Shown here one piece after another: positions 1-12,307 of a stretch of DNA of 64,000 nucleotides. This DNA comes from Microbulbifer sp. YPW1. Lineage in GTDB: Bacteria > Pseudomonadota > Gammaproteobacteria > Pseudomonadales > Cellvibrionaceae. The stretch spans positions 3,050,001-3,114,000 of the forward strand of contig NZ_CP055157.1 of NCBI RefSeq assembly GCF_013367775.1, given 5' to 3'. The notes under the pieces are model-generated. The model was not told the DNA's origin. It saw nothing but the letters and a program-made list of their open reading frames with translations, and ran no database searches. Both the position numbers and the translations under genes were made by a program. How positions within the stretch are numbered: the first letter of the stretch is position 1; each line of letters starts with the position of its first letter.

Positions 1-2226
<2,226 letters not shown>

Positions 2227-2436
2227 ACAACAGAGATGGTTACTAACGATTACTGATCAGATGATCGATCAGTGGATTGTGCGCGAGACGAGACATACAG
2301 TTCTTGCGGTGTATTACTACAGAATGTTTTACCGACTTATTTGGGTTGACTGTTAACTGCGAGAGCAGTGGCAAACGGACAGTCAAGTGGCAGCGCAGAG
2401 CACAAGCTCATAAGACCAAGCCAACCCAAGCCAGTT
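2227..2436 (+). other. 23S-5S internal transcribed spacer
   Basis: This 210-base stretch separates 23S from 5S rRNA and would be removed during processing of the rRNA precursor. No tRNA gene is visible in it. A short self-complementary stretch (GATCAGATGATCGATC, about 2254-2269) could form part of a processing stem. Confidence 0.7.
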
Positions 2437-2555
2437 TGCCTGACGACCATAGAACTGTGGAACCACCTGATCCCTTGCCGAACTCAGAAGTGAAACGAAA
2501 TAGCGCCGATGGTAGTGTGGGGTTTCCCCATGTGAGAGTAGGACATCGCCAGGCT
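2437..2555 (+). rRNA. rrf: 5S ribosomal RNA
   Basis: A 119-base match to gammaproteobacterial 5S rRNA. It starts TGCCTGACG and ends CGCCAGGC, the two ends pairing as helix I. The highly conserved centre, GCCGAACTCAGAAGTGAAAC, is present, followed by the CGATGGTAGTGTGGGG helix. It follows the 23S gene in the same rRNA operon. End positions may be off by one or two bases. Confidence 0.96.
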
Positions 2556-2568
2556 TCTAAATAAAAGA

Positions 2569-2600
2569 AAGGGCCACCCATTTGGGTGGCCCTTTTTTTA
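2569..2600 (+). terminator. Rho-independent terminator of the rRNA operon
   Basis: A perfect 10-bp stem (GGGCCACCCA / TGGGTGGCCC) with a two-base loop is followed by seven T. It lies 15 bases after 5S rRNA, so it should end the rrn transcript. Confidence 0.93.
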
Positions 2601-2661
2601 TTTTGGATACGGTGAATTACTGTCACTACCACGCAGCACCCCACACCACCAGACCGAACAT

Positions 2662-2704
2662 AAAAAAGGCCCCGATCGCTAACGCGACCAGGGCCTTTTT
2701 TATG
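2662..2704. terminator. Second hairpin terminator, works on both strands
   Basis: A stem of GGCCC..TCGC against GCGA..GGGCC is flanked by A-run on the left and T-run on the right, so it can stop transcription from either side. It probably backs up the rRNA terminator about 70 bases upstream. Confidence 0.75.
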
Positions 2705-2900
2705 TCTACACGGCGCTACTGAATTAGCTTCCTGGGCAGGTTTAAGTAAAGGAGGCGTTTGAGAAACGGGTGCTACCTGCCCGAGGCCGGACTGATCACA
2801 TTGGCTGCGCCAATGTGCCCTTGCGGGCGCCTGCGGCGTCCCAACCGCTGGCGCGGTTACTCGAACCGAGTGCAGGGTCTCGCCGGTCTCAAGTGCCAAA

Positions 2901-2940
2901 CAAAAAAGCCCTGACTGCTTTCGCAATCAGGGCTTTTTTG
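2901..2940 (-). terminator. Terminator of tRNA-Leu (bidirectional form)
   Basis: The stem AGCCCTGA / TCAGGGCT has A6 and T6 flanks. On the minus strand it lies immediately downstream of the tRNA-Leu 3' end, so it most likely terminates that transcript. It could also act on plus-strand readthrough from the rRNA operon. Confidence 0.85.
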
Positions 2941-2942
2941 TT

Positions 2943-3029
2943 TGGTACCAGAGGCCGGACTCGAACCGGCACACCCGTTAAGGCGGGGGATTTTGAATCC
3001 CCTGTGTCTACCAATTTCACCACTCTGGC
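2943..3029 (-). tRNA. tRNA-Leu, anticodon CAA
   Basis: An 87-base class II tRNA with encoded CCA end. The acceptor stem GCCAGAG pairs with CTCTGGT, the anticodon stem-loop is GGGGA-TTCAAAA-TCCCC with anticodon CAA (reads UUG), a long variable arm follows, and the T arm reads GCCGGTTCGAGTCCGGC. It resembles E. coli leuX. It is a single gene read opposite to the rRNA operon and queA, with its own terminator directly after it. Confidence 0.95.
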
Positions 3030-3169
3030 AGCTTCACGAGCGAAGATCGAACTCGGCTCGGAAAGGACGATGATTATAGCGATGGGCCAGTTGCGGTCAA
3101 CAGGATTTGGCTGCGGGAGTGCTTTCCGTTAGGATTCGCGACCAATCAATAACCACCTAGACTGAATTC

Positions 3170-4225
3170 ATGCAACGCCAGGATTTCTACTTTGATCTGC
3201 CGGAATCTCTGATCGCCAAGGCGCCAACCGAGGAGCGCCGGGGCAGTCGTCTTTTGTGCCTCGATGGTGAGACCGGTGAGCTGGCTCACCGCCGCTTTAG
3301 CGACCTTCTTCAACTGGTAGAGCCCGGTGATTTGCTGGTATTCAATGATACCCGGGTGATCCCTGCGCGCCTGTTTGCCCGCAAGGCCAGCGGAGGCAGG
3401 CTGGAAATTCTCATAGAGCGGGTGTTGGACGAACATCGCGCCCTGGCCCATATCCGTTCGAGCAAGTCGCCCAAGCCCGGTAGTGAAATTCTGCTGGAAG
3501 ATGACACCGTCTTGAAGATGGTGGACCGTCACGATGCCCTGTTTGAGCTGGAGTTTCCGCAGGAAGGGGCATTACAGGTGCTGGAGCGCCTGGGGCACAT
3601 GCCACTGCCTCCTTATATAGATCGTGCGGATACCGATTCCGACAAAGAGCGCTATCAGACGGTGTACAGCCGCAACGCCGGAGCGGTAGCTGCGCCCACC
3701 GCTGGATTGCATTTCGACGATGAAATGATCGAATCCCTACGGCACAAGGGGGCAGATACCGCTTTTGTCACCCTGCATGTGGGTGCTGGTACCTTCCAAC
3801 CGGTGCGCGTGGATGATATCCACACCCACAAGATGCATACCGAGATTCTGGATGTGTCGGAAGAGGTGTGTGCAGCAGTTGCAGCGTGCAAAGCCCGTGG
3901 TGGGCGGGTAATCGCCGTGGGCACAACCAGTGTTCGCGCCCTGGAGAGCGCCGCGGCTTCCGGCGAACTGAAGCCGACTCAGGGGGAGACCGACATCTTC
4001 ATCTACCCGGGGTACCAGTTCAGGGTGGTGGATCGCCTGATCACCAATTTCCATTTGCCGGAGTCGACACTACTGATGTTGGTGAGTGCCTTCGCTGGAT
4101 ATCGAAACACAATGAACGCCTACGCGGCAGCGGTGGAAAATGAATACCGTTTTTTCAGCTATGGCGACGCGATGCTGATAGAGCGCAACGATGCGGTAGA
4201 TCCCGCTGAAGTGGGTCGAAAGTAA
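3170..4225 (+). CDS. queA: S-adenosylmethionine:tRNA ribosyltransferase-isomerase QueA
   Basis: QueA transfers and isomerises the ribosyl moiety of S-adenosylmethionine onto 7-aminomethyl-7-deazaguanine in tRNA, making epoxyqueuosine at the wobble position of GUN anticodons; it acts in the cytoplasm. The 351-residue product has the expected family length (E. coli about 356). Visible conserved blocks are [15 protein letters not shown] near residue 58, [14 protein letters not shown] near 170, [12 protein letters not shown] near 250, and [16 protein letters not shown] near 294. The ATG at 3170 begins the conserved amino end, though no strong ribosome site precedes it. It lies directly upstream of tgt, which performs the preceding step, in the usual queA-tgt-sec order. 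Confidence 0.97.
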   Translation: MQRQDFYFDLPESLIAKAPTEERRGSRLLCLDGETGELAHRRFSDLLQLVEPGDLLVFNDTRVIPARLFARKASGGRLEILIERVLDEHRALAHIRSSKSPKPGSEILLEDDTVLKMVDRHDALFELEFPQEGALQVLERLGHMPLPPYIDRADTDSDKERYQTVYSRNAGAVAAPTAGLHFDDEMIESLRHKGADTAFVTLHVGAGTFQPVRVDDIHTHKMHTEILDVSEEVCAAVAACKARGGRVIAVGTTSVRALESAAASGELKPTQGETDIFIYPGYQFRVVDRLITNFHLPESTLLMLVSAFAGYRNTMNAYAAAVENEYRFFSYGDAMLIERNDAVDPAEVGRK

Positions 4226-4251
4226 TATTTCGGCCTGAATCGTATATTTAA

Positions 4252-5436
<1,185 letters not shown>

Positions 5437-5452
5437 GTGGCGGGGTGCTGAT

Positions 5453-5480
5453 TTGTGCCACCTGCCTATCCCCGTATAAT
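5453..5480 (+). promoter_or_regulatory. Sigma-70-type promoter upstream of secD
   Basis: TTGTGC (-35) and a perfect TATAAT (-10) are separated by 16 bases, 120 bases before the secD start. It begins 17 bases after the tgt stop, so secDF can be transcribed apart from queA-tgt. Predicted from sequence only. Confidence 0.6.
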
Positions 5481-5599
5481 CAGCTCCCTGTTCAGATTTG
5501 GGGCGCCCGGTGGTTGTAATCACTGGCGCGCGTCCGCATATCGTGAGTTATCGAAAAAAATGTGCCCGTGGAACGGGCCACTCCAACAATGAGACCAGC

Positions 5600-7468
5600 A
5601 TGAATCGCTTCCCCCTCTGGAAATATCTACTGATCCTGATCATTACCGGGTTGGGGCTGTTGTACGCAGCGCCGAATCTGTATCCCCCCGACCCTGCTGT
5701 ACAGATATCCGGCCAATCCAGTGCACTGCAGATTGATCAAAATGTGCTCAACGAGGTGCAGGAAGCGCTGGACGAAGCGGGCATCGCCTATTTTGGCGGT
5801 GAGGTGCAGGACAAGGCGGTACTGATTCGCCTGAAGTCCATCGAGGAGCAGTTGCCGGCCAAGCGCGCGATCCAGGAATCCCTCGGTCACAGCGAATACG
5901 TGGTGGCTCTCAACCTGGCACCGACCACGCCTGAGTGGCTGCAGAGTATGGGCGCGAGCCCGATGAAGCTCGGTCTCGACCTCGCCGGTGGTGTGCACTT
6001 CCTGATGGAAGTGGATACCAACTCCATCGTCAAAACCAACATGGAAGGCTATGTCTCCGACGTAAAATCCAAGCTGCGTGGGGCCAAGGCGCGCTACCGC
6101 AGTGTGGATCTGGAAAACGACCGGGAAATCATTGCCAAATTCCGCTCGGAAGATCTGCGCGATCTGGGCATGCGCACGCTGCGTAAAGAGTTCCCAACCC
6201 TGCAGCTGACCGAAGCCGGTGGCGGCAGCAACCTGGAGATCCGTGCGACTCTTGCCGAGCAGGAGATCAAGCAGCTGGAAGACTACGCGGTAACCCAGAA
6301 CCTCACCACCCTGAGAAACCGGGTGAATGAGCTGGGCGTGGCCGAGCCCATTGTTCAGCGTCAGGGGCGCAACCGTATCGTGGTAGAGTTGCCCGGTGTA
6401 CAGGACACCGCGGAAGCGAAGCGGATCATCGGTAAGACCGCCAACCTCGAATACCGTATGGAAGCCAAGTCCGATGCGCTGGTAACCAGTAAAGAGTACT
6501 TCGAATACCGCGACGAGCAGGAGCGTGCGGCATACGGCGGTGCCTGGCTCGAGCGCAAGATCATCATCTCCGGTGAGCGAGTGACCGATGCGCGCGTTGG
6601 TTATGACGAGAGTGGTTTCCCGCAGGTAAATATCACCCTGGATTCTCGCGGTGGTGAAATGATGCACCGCGCGACCTGGAAGAATGTTGGTCGCCGTATG
6701 GGCACCCTGTTCGTAGAAAGCCGCTTCACCCCGGAGAAGCAGGTCGATGCCGAAGGCAATGAGATTATTGTCCAGAAGCGTACGGACGATAAGAAGATCA
6801 TCAGCCTGGCGACGGTGCAGAGCCCGCTGGGACGTCAGTTCCGCACCACCGGCCTGGGCAGTCCGGCAGAAGCGCAGGAACTGGCGCTGCTGCTGCGCTC
6901 CGGTGCACTGGCCGCGCCGATGTACTTTGTCGAAGAGCGGGTTATTGGTCCGTCTCTGGGTGCGGACAACATTGACGTCGGTGTGACTTCTGTACAGATC
7001 GGCCTGCTGGCGGTCGTCATTTGTATGCTGCTGTTTTACCGGGTGTTTGGTCTCGCCGCCAACATCGCACTGGCTACCAACCTGGTTCTGTTGGTGGCGG
7101 TAATGTCCATTCTGGGCGCGACCCTGACCCTGCCGGGTATTGCCGGTATGGTGTTGACCATCGGTATGGCGGTGGATGCGAACGTGTTGATCTTCTCCCG
7201 TATCCGGGAGGAGTTGCGCAACGGATTGCCACCCCAGTCGGCGATCAACGCCGGTTTCGACAATGCGTACAGTGCGATTGTGGATGCAAACATCACTACA
7301 TTGATTGTCGCGGTGATTCTGTACGCCATCGGCTCAGGCCCGGTTCAGGGCTTTGCGGTGACACTGTCTATCGGTATTCTCACCTCCATGTTCAGTGCCA
7401 TCATGGGTACTCGGGCGTTGATCAATTTGTTCTACGGCGGCCGCCGTGTGCAGAAACTTTGGATTTAA
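5600..7468 (+). CDS. secD: Protein translocase subunit SecD
   Basis: SecD with SecF uses the proton (or sodium) motive force to complete export through SecYEG on the periplasmic side. The 622-residue product has one amino-terminal membrane helix (about 6-22), a large periplasmic region beginning with the KLGLDLAGGVHFLMEVD block, and five carboxy-terminal helices containing GMAVDANVLIFSRIREE, the family's ion-pathway motif. The start ATG 5600 (MNRFPLWKYLL) is chosen because it places the first helix at the amino end; an open frame extends upstream to 5498 without family similarity. It has its own predicted promoter, and secF starts 10 bases after its stop. The normally adjacent yajC is not present here. 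Confidence 0.97.
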   Translation: MNRFPLWKYLLILIITGLGLLYAAPNLYPPDPAVQISGQSSALQIDQNVLNEVQEALDEAGIAYFGGEVQDKAVLIRLKSIEEQLPAKRAIQESLGHSEYVVALNLAPTTPEWLQSMGASPMKLGLDLAGGVHFLMEVDTNSIVKTNMEGYVSDVKSKLRGAKARYRSVDLENDREIIAKFRSEDLRDLGMRTLRKEFPTLQLTEAGGGSNLEIRATLAEQEIKQLEDYAVTQNLTTLRNRVNELGVAEPIVQRQGRNRIVVELPGVQDTAEAKRIIGKTANLEYRMEAKSDALVTSKEYFEYRDEQERAAYGGAWLERKIIISGERVTDARVGYDESGFPQVNITLDSRGGEMMHRATWKNVGRRMGTLFVESRFTPEKQVDAEGNEIIVQKRTDDKKIISLATVQSPLGRQFRTTGLGSPAEAQELALLLRSGALAAPMYFVEERVIGPSLGADNIDVGVTSVQIGLLAVVICMLLFYRVFGLAANIALATNLVLLVAVMSILGATLTLPGIAGMVLTIGMAVDANVLIFSRIREELRNGLPPQSAINAGFDNAYSAIVDANITTLIVAVILYAIGSGPVQGFAVTLSIGILTSMFSAIMGTRALINLFYGGRRVQKLWI

Positions 7469-7478
7469 GGGGACGGTG

Positions 7479-8480
7479 ATGAGCAATACCAAAGAAGAGA
7501 ACGGCAAGATCACCGAATATATGGGCAAGCGTGTGTACGACTTCATGCGCTGGCGCAAACTGGCCGCGGCCATTTCCCTGTTGCTGGTGGTTGCCTCCAT
7601 TGTGGCCCTGGCCACCAATGGCCTGAAACTGGGGCTGGATTTCACCGGCGGTACCCAGATCGAGGTGGGTTACGAAAATGCGCCCAAGATTGAAGATGTC
7701 CGTACTCAGTTAACCGATGCCGGATTTGAAGGTGCTGCGGTGGTGCGGTTCGGCTCGGATAGCGAGCTGCTGATCAAGCTGCCACCGGAAGTCGCCGAGC
7801 GGCAGACACAGCAAAATGCACGGGATGCGGAAGCGACTAATTCCATTGGTGACAAGGTTGTCGGCGCCTTGCGCCAGCACTCAGATGGCAAAATTGATCT
7901 GCGTCGTGTGGAAATGGTTGGCCCGCAGATCGGTGAAGAGCTGCGTGATGATGGCGGCCTCGGCATGCTGTTCGCGCTTGCGGTGGTGATGGCCTACGTG
8001 GCATTGCGCTTCCAGTACAAATTCGCCGTTGGTGCGGTGGTGGCCCTGATTCACGATGTGATTATCGTGCTTGGCTTTTTCGCGATTCTGCGCCTGGACT
8101 TCGACCTCACCGTTCTTGCGGCAGTGCTGGCGGTGATCGGTTACTCGATCAATGACACCATCGTGGTGTACGACCGCGTGCGGGAGAATTTCCGCAAGGT
8201 GCGCCAGGCAGAGCCCGCGGAGGTGATCAATATCTCCATGAGCCAGACGCTGAGCCGGACGTTCATGACCTCGTTCACTACCTTGCTGGTGCTGTGGGCA
8301 CTACAGTTCTTCGGTGGAGAGCTGATTCACAACTTCTCGCTGGCACTGATTGTGGGTGTGATCATCGGTACCTTCTCTTCCGTATACGTGGCAGCCAATA
8401 TTCTGATGGCCATGAATACCACCAAGGAAGACCTGATGCCGCCGGTGAAAGAAGGGGCCGAGCTGGACGAAATGCCCTGA
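7479..8480 (+). CDS. secF: Protein translocase subunit SecF
   Basis: SecF is the partner of SecD in the inner-membrane export accessory complex. The 333-residue product shows the amino-terminal helix, the periplasmic KLGLDFTGGTQIEV block, and a five-helix carboxy part with LIHDVIIVLGFFA and GYSINDTIVVYDRVREN. The ATG at 7479 is preceded by AAGGGGA overlapping the secD stop, so the two genes are translated from one message. The amino-terminal tail of about 25 residues is slightly longer than in E. coli (323 residues total). A terminator follows about 20 bases after the stop. Confidence 0.97.
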   Translation: MSNTKEENGKITEYMGKRVYDFMRWRKLAAAISLLLVVASIVALATNGLKLGLDFTGGTQIEVGYENAPKIEDVRTQLTDAGFEGAAVVRFGSDSELLIKLPPEVAERQTQQNARDAEATNSIGDKVVGALRQHSDGKIDLRRVEMVGPQIGEELRDDGGLGMLFALAVVMAYVALRFQYKFAVGAVVALIHDVIIVLGFFAILRLDFDLTVLAAVLAVIGYSINDTIVVYDRVRENFRKVRQAEPAEVINISMSQTLSRTFMTSFTTLLVLWALQFFGGELIHNFSLALIVGVIIGTFSSVYVAANILMAMNTTKEDLMPPVKEGAELDEMP

Positions 8481-8500
8481 GGCGAGACTTCTTCAGGCAT

Positions 8501-8530
8501 AAAAAAGGCGGGTTTTACCCGCCTTTTTTA
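8501..8530 (+). terminator. Terminator after secF
   Basis: The stem AAAAAAGGCGGGT / ACCCGCCTTTTTT with a three-base loop, ending in a T run, lies 20 bases after the secF stop. The flanking A run lets it also stop minus-strand transcripts from the small gene at 8632-8829. Confidence 0.9.
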
Positions 8531-8631
8531 TGCCCGCCGATTGCCGATTCAGTTGATGGCGCCGGCATGTTGCGCCAGTGCTGCCACGGGTTTCACCGGG
8601 TGGCTGGCGTTTCGGTGGGCGAAGAAGACAC

Positions 8632-8829
8632 TCAGGCGCGGGGTTTTTTACCCAGGGTGATGTGCTTGGGGCCGGAGGTGTTGGTCTGGCCGCTGACGCC
8701 TTTGGGCACCTGCTCGATCTTGCCGCCACTGGCGAGGAAGGCCTGAACCTGGGATTCGATAGCTTCGCGTGACTCGGTTGAAACCGTTTCCTTGCCGCGC
8801 TTGCTTGCGCTGGATGCTTTTTTAGCCAC
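8632..8829 (-). CDS. Small SutA-like protein
   Basis: A 65-residue, lysine- and serine-rich, presumably cytoplasmic protein. Its middle, VQAFLASGGKIEQVPKGV, resembles from memory the conserved carboxy part of Pseudomonas SutA, a small RNA-polymerase-binding regulator active in slow growth; the usual acidic amino region and SutA's terminal basic motif are not evident, so orthology is not claimed. The start is uncertain: GTG at 8829 begins VAKKASSASK after a GTGGA-like site, and another in-frame GTG lies at 8841. It is a single gene between secF (converging) and the esterase gene. Confidence 0.6.
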   Translation of the reverse strand: MAKKASSASKRGKETVSTESREAIESQVQAFLASGGKIEQVPKGVSGQTNTSGPKHITLGKKPRA

Positions 8830-8990
8830 AGTTCTGTCCACTTTTATGTATGAACGGTAGATATTACCGCAATTTGTGCAAAAAATCACCCATTAACCCG
8901 GGGCCGCCTCAGGTGGGCCCGGCAGAATGTGGCCGGACCGCGGGCAAAAAATCGAAAAAACTTGAAAATTCAATAGCTTATCGACGTTTA

Positions 8991-9980
8991 TCAATGCTCA
9001 GGTGTGCTGCCGCTAAGCGCCTCTCCATTGCTGCGTTCGACCCGTTGGTTGTGTTTTATGAAGAACTGGCCCAGGTACTTGGCATAGTTGATCCCTGTGC
9101 CGCTGATATAGCTACCGCTGGCACCCTCGCCCCCGGACCAGGAGTGATCCACGCCGTTTAGCCATACCATGGAGACCCTTCCGTCTTGCCAAAGGGTCTC
9201 CTTGGCGATGCTGGAGCCTTCTGAATAGGTGGTGCTTGCGGACACTTCCGCTGCATCATAAACCGCGGCCATGCCCTCTGCATTCTGGGTGTTGTAGCAG
9301 TCGTCGACGATGGTGTCGTCGGTGCCGTGGGCAATGGAGGCGATCTGGGTGTCTAAGTGGTCGGAATACTCGCCCGCATAGGCGTTGCAGCGGGCGGCAA
9401 CATCTGCGGCTTCGCAGTTGCGGATAGCGCCACTGGCACTGGTGCCGATACTTGGGCCAGCGCTGATTCCCATGCCGGAGAATACGTCGGGAGCGATACA
9501 CGCCGTGGTATTGGCAAATACTGCTCCCGATGAGAGTCCGGCGATGTAAACCTGGGCGGGGTCGATATTGCGTTCACTATCTCCGCTCATGGCATTCGCC
9601 AGATCAACCAGGTTTTTGTAGTCGCCGGTAAAGCGGGACTTGTCGCTCTCCCAGTAGGCCCAGCAGCCGTAACCGGCCTTGTTCATGGCGTCGGGCACTG
9701 CGACGACCATGCCGTATTCATCCGCAGCGCTTTCCAGATTGGCGGTCAGGTAAGTATCGATGGACTGGGTGCAGCCATGCAGCACCACCAGCAGGGATTT
9801 GCCGCTGCCGATCGGCGAGACACTGTCCGGAGTATAGATATGTACCTTGTCGAATCCGCCGATGGTTACATTCTGCTGCCAGCTTCCTGCATGGGACACG
9901 TTGGTGCCCAGATAAAGGCAGGCTGCGCCCATTACCCCGAGGCTGCTGCCCAGCAGCTTGCGCAGTTTCATCTTGTTCAT
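8991..9980 (-). CDS. Secreted PHB depolymerase family esterase
   Basis: Predicted extracellular serine esterase of the poly(3-hydroxybutyrate) depolymerase/LpqC type (alpha/beta hydrolase), acting on polyesters or carbohydrate esters outside the cell. The 329-residue product begins with a signal peptide (basic start, hydrophobic stretch, cut near SHA-GSW around residue 31). Visible are the oxyanion block VVLHGCTQSIDTY, the nucleophile elbow GLSSGA, a likely catalytic Asp in GTDDTIVDDC and the His in NGVDHSWSGG. Several cysteines fit disulfides. ATG 9980 is taken; a GTG at 9989 is also in frame. No substrate-binding domain or Ser/Thr linker follows, so the true substrate is unknown. It appears monocistronic. 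Confidence 0.85.
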   Translation of the reverse strand: MNKMKLRKLLGSSLGVMGAACLYLGTNVSHAGSWQQNVTIGGFDKVHIYTPDSVSPIGSGKSLLVVLHGCTQSIDTYLTANLESAADEYGMVVAVPDAMNKAGYGCWAYWESDKSRFTGDYKNLVDLANAMSGDSERNIDPAQVYIAGLSSGAVFANTTACIAPDVFSGMGISAGPSIGTSASGAIRNCEAADVAARCNAYAGEYSDHLDTQIASIAHGTDDTIVDDCYNTQNAEGMAAVYDAAEVSASTTYSEGSSIAKETLWQDGRVSMVWLNGVDHSWSGGEGASGSYISGTGINYAKYLGQFFIKHNQRVERSNGEALSGSTPEH

Positions 9981-10135
9981 CGCTCTCACCGTTATTCTTT
10001 TCGGAATTGGCCCCAGCCTAGCGGGGAGAATATGCGGTGGGTATGCGACCTAGGTATTAGGGGGTTGGCGGGCTGTGGGGCGGTCGGAGGTGGCGGCCAG
10101 GGGCGGAAGCCCAGCGCGATGGCTGGGCGTATGGT

Positions 10136-10834
10136 TCAGCTCGCGGAAGATTCACTGTCCGCGGAGACATCGCCGTCCTCAGCTGCGGGAACACTCAGGG
10201 GCCAGCCACCCAAGTCCCGCCAGCGGTTGACGATGCCGCAGAACAGTTCCGCGGTCTTCTCCGCGTCGTATTCCGCGGAATGCGCGCTGTTATTGTCGAA
10301 CTCGATACCGGCAGTCTGGCAGGCTTTGGCCAGCACGGTCTGCCCGTAGGCGAGGCCTGCCAGGGTTGCGGTGTCCATGCAGGAGAAGGGGTGGAAGGGG
10401 TTGCGCTTCAGCCCGCAGCGCTCCACGGCGGCATTGATAAAGCCGAGGTCAAAGTGTGCGTTGTGCGCCACCATGATCGCACGGGTGCAGCTGTGAGCTT
10501 TTATTGCGCTCCGAATCTTGCGGAACAGCTCTGGAAGGGCAATCTCTTCAGGCCAGGCATCGCGATCCGGTGATTCCAGATCGACACCGATGAAATCCAG
10601 TGCGGATTGCTCGATATTCGCGCCTTCAAATGGCTCGATATGGAAGCTGTGGGTTTCCTCGGCAAACAGGGTTCCCTCATCGTCCATATTGAGGATGACG
10701 GCCGACACCTCCAGAAGGGCATCCGTGCGGGCATTGAATCCCGCTGTCTCGAGATCCAATACCACGGGGAGAAAGCCGCGGAATCGCTGAGCCAGAGGAC
10801 TTTTGGGGCCGGTGGGGGCTTCTGCTGGGGTCAC
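10136..10834 (-). CDS. rnt: Ribonuclease T
   Basis: RNase T is a DEDDh 3'-5' exoribonuclease that trims tRNA CCA ends and 5S/23S 3' ends and assists DNA repair. The 232-residue product carries all four acidic positions: DLETAG (Asp27, Glu29), HNAHFD near residue 125, and the [12 protein letters not shown] block with the DEDDh His and last Asp. E. coli RNase T is 215 residues; the extra length is a polar amino tail and an acidic Ser-rich carboxy tail. Start GTG 10834 is preceded by CAGGA. It lies downstream of pyrC on the same strand with an 80-base gap. Confidence 0.94.
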   Translation of the reverse strand: MTPAEAPTGPKSPLAQRFRGFLPVVLDLETAGFNARTDALLEVSAVILNMDDEGTLFAEETHSFHIEPFEGANIEQSALDFIGVDLESPDRDAWPEEIALPELFRKIRSAIKAHSCTRAIMVAHNAHFDLGFINAAVERCGLKRNPFHPFSCMDTATLAGLAYGQTVLAKACQTAGIEFDNNSAHSAEYDAEKTAELFCGIVNRWRDLGGWPLSVPAAEDGDVSADSESSAS

Positions 10835-10914
10835 GGAAAATCCTGGTGTGTGGGTATCTGTTGGTTGTCGGTGTTTGCTTCGTCAGCGGTAACCGGGTGG
10901 TTACTGTGGCGCCG

Positions 10915-11952
10915 TCAGACGAGGCGCCAGTTCAGGGTCTCGCCCGCGGCCAGAGGGATCAGCGACTCGGTACCCATCTGTAAGCCCGACGGCAGAGTCC
11001 AGGGTTCCCGCACCAGGGTGATGGTGTCCGTGTTGCGCGGCAGGCCGTAGAAGTCCGGGCCAAATTCGCTGGCAAACGCTTCCAGGCGGTCCAGCTTGCC
11101 GGCCTGCTCGAAGGCTTCAGCGTAGAGTTCGATGGCGCTGAACGCGGTGTAGCAACCGGCGCAGCCACAGGCGGTTTCCTTCTTGCCCTGCGCGTGTGGT
11201 GCGGAATCGGTGCCGAGGAAAAACTTCGGGTTGCCACTGGTGGCCGCCTCGATCAGTGCGTTCTGATGGTAGCCGCGCTTCAGGATCGGCAGGCAGTAGT
11301 AATGAGGGCGGATGCCTCCCACCAGCATATGGTTGCGATTGTACAGCAGATGGTGGGCAGTAATGGTGGCTGCCACGCCGTCGCGCGCCTGGGCCACAAA
11401 TTCTGCCGCATTGGCGGTGGTGATGTGCTCAAGCACAATCTTGAGGCTCGGGAAGTCATCCACCACCGGGCCGAGGATGGTGTCGATAAACACCTGCTCG
11501 CGGTCAAAGATATCGATATCCGCCGTTGTCACTTCTCCGTGCAGCAGTAGTTTCATGCCGCAGGACTGCATGGCTTCAAGCGCCGGATAGATATTGGCGA
11601 TATCGGTAACCCCGGAATCGGAGTTGGTGGTGGCGCCAGCGGGATACAGCTTGGCAGCAACAACGCCCGCTTCGTGGGCTTGCTGCACCACTTCCGGGGT
11701 CGTGTTGTCTGTCAGGTAGATCACCATCAGCGGGGTAAAATTGCCGCCTTCTGGGATCGCTGCCTCGATACGGCTCCGGTAGGCGAGGGCGCCTTCGGCG
11801 TCGGTTACCGGCGGTACCAGATTGGGCATGATGATGGCGCGTCGAAACTGCTTCGCGGCATCGCCAACGGTGCGGGTAAGGGCCGCATCGTCGCGTAAAT
11901 GAATGTGCCAGTCGTCAGGTGCGCGCAGGGTAATTTGCTGCTTGGAGTCCAC
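10915..11952 (-). CDS. pyrC: Dihydroorotase (type II)
   Basis: PyrC closes N-carbamoyl-aspartate to dihydroorotate in pyrimidine synthesis. The 345-residue size matches E. coli PyrC (348). The zinc ligands are visible: WHIHLRD (H17, H19), the carboxylated lysine in [21 protein letters not shown] and the catalytic Asp in GTDSAPH. Start is GTG 11952, preceded by a strong GGAGGAGA site. It is divergent from argG, sharing a 355-base intergenic region. Confidence 0.97.
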   Translation of the reverse strand: MDSKQQITLRAPDDWHIHLRDDAALTRTVGDAAKQFRRAIIMPNLVPPVTDAEGALAYRSRIEAAIPEGGNFTPLMVIYLTDNTTPEVVQQAHEAGVVAAKLYPAGATTNSDSGVTDIANIYPALEAMQSCGMKLLLHGEVTTADIDIFDREQVFIDTILGPVVDDFPSLKIVLEHITTANAAEFVAQARDGVAATITAHHLLYNRNHMLVGGIRPHYYCLPILKRGYHQNALIEAATSGNPKFFLGTDSAPHAQGKKETACGCAGCYTAFSAIELYAEAFEQAGKLDRLEAFASEFGPDFYGLPRNTDTITLVREPWTLPSGLQMGTESLIPLAAGETLNWRLV

Positions 11953-12307
11953 CGAATATCTCCTCCCGGATTGATCGCGGCGCCGATGCTACCCGAAGCG
12001 CCAAAAAATTGCGAAAACTGCGGTGAATGCCTCATTCACCACCAGATTGAATATAAAGTAATCAGGGGCTGCTGTTTGCTTAGCAGGCAAATACCGGACT
12101 GGCCGTCTGGTGCTGGTCGTGGACGTTTCAAGGCGCTACAATCGCGCCCCGAAAAAAGCGGCCTATCCGCAGTTCCTGGGCACACATCCAACAATAAAAC
12201 TCCCCAGACCAAGACTTTTCACAGGTGCTCGGCGTCCGGTGTGGCAGTCGTGTACCTGTTGTGACGGTATAGCCCGTGTATACGGGCCCACTATACAGAG
12301 GATAGTA
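11953..12307. other. Intergenic region between divergent pyrC and argG
   Basis: This 355-base region must contain promoters for both genes. It holds an inverted repeat resembling an ARG box (12022-12040) and a GCCCGT-GTAT-ACGGGC palindrome (12272-12287) about 20 bases before argG. An open frame continuous with argG begins at 12110, but it lacks family similarity before residue MSKIDK. No other gene seen. Confidence 0.6.
12022..12040. promoter_or_regulatory. Inverted repeat resembling an ArgR box
   Basis: GGTGAAT-GCCTC-ATTCACC has 7-bp arms. The TGAAT..ATTCA core resembles the ArgR operator, but the spacer is five rather than four bases. A second weaker TGAAT-containing stretch follows at about 12047-12063. 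The position upstream of argG fits arginine repression. This is inference. Confidence 0.35.

Noticed and set aside
2770..3132. 120-codon plus-strand frame across the tRNA-Leu
   Set aside because: It is the reverse strand of tRNA-Leu and its terminator; the peptide RGRTRTGTPVKAGDFESP is the well-known false translation of a tRNA.
12110..12307. Amino-terminal extension of argG
   Set aside because: Frame is open but has no family similarity and runs through the promoter region; ATG 12308 has a ribosome site and the normal ArgG start.
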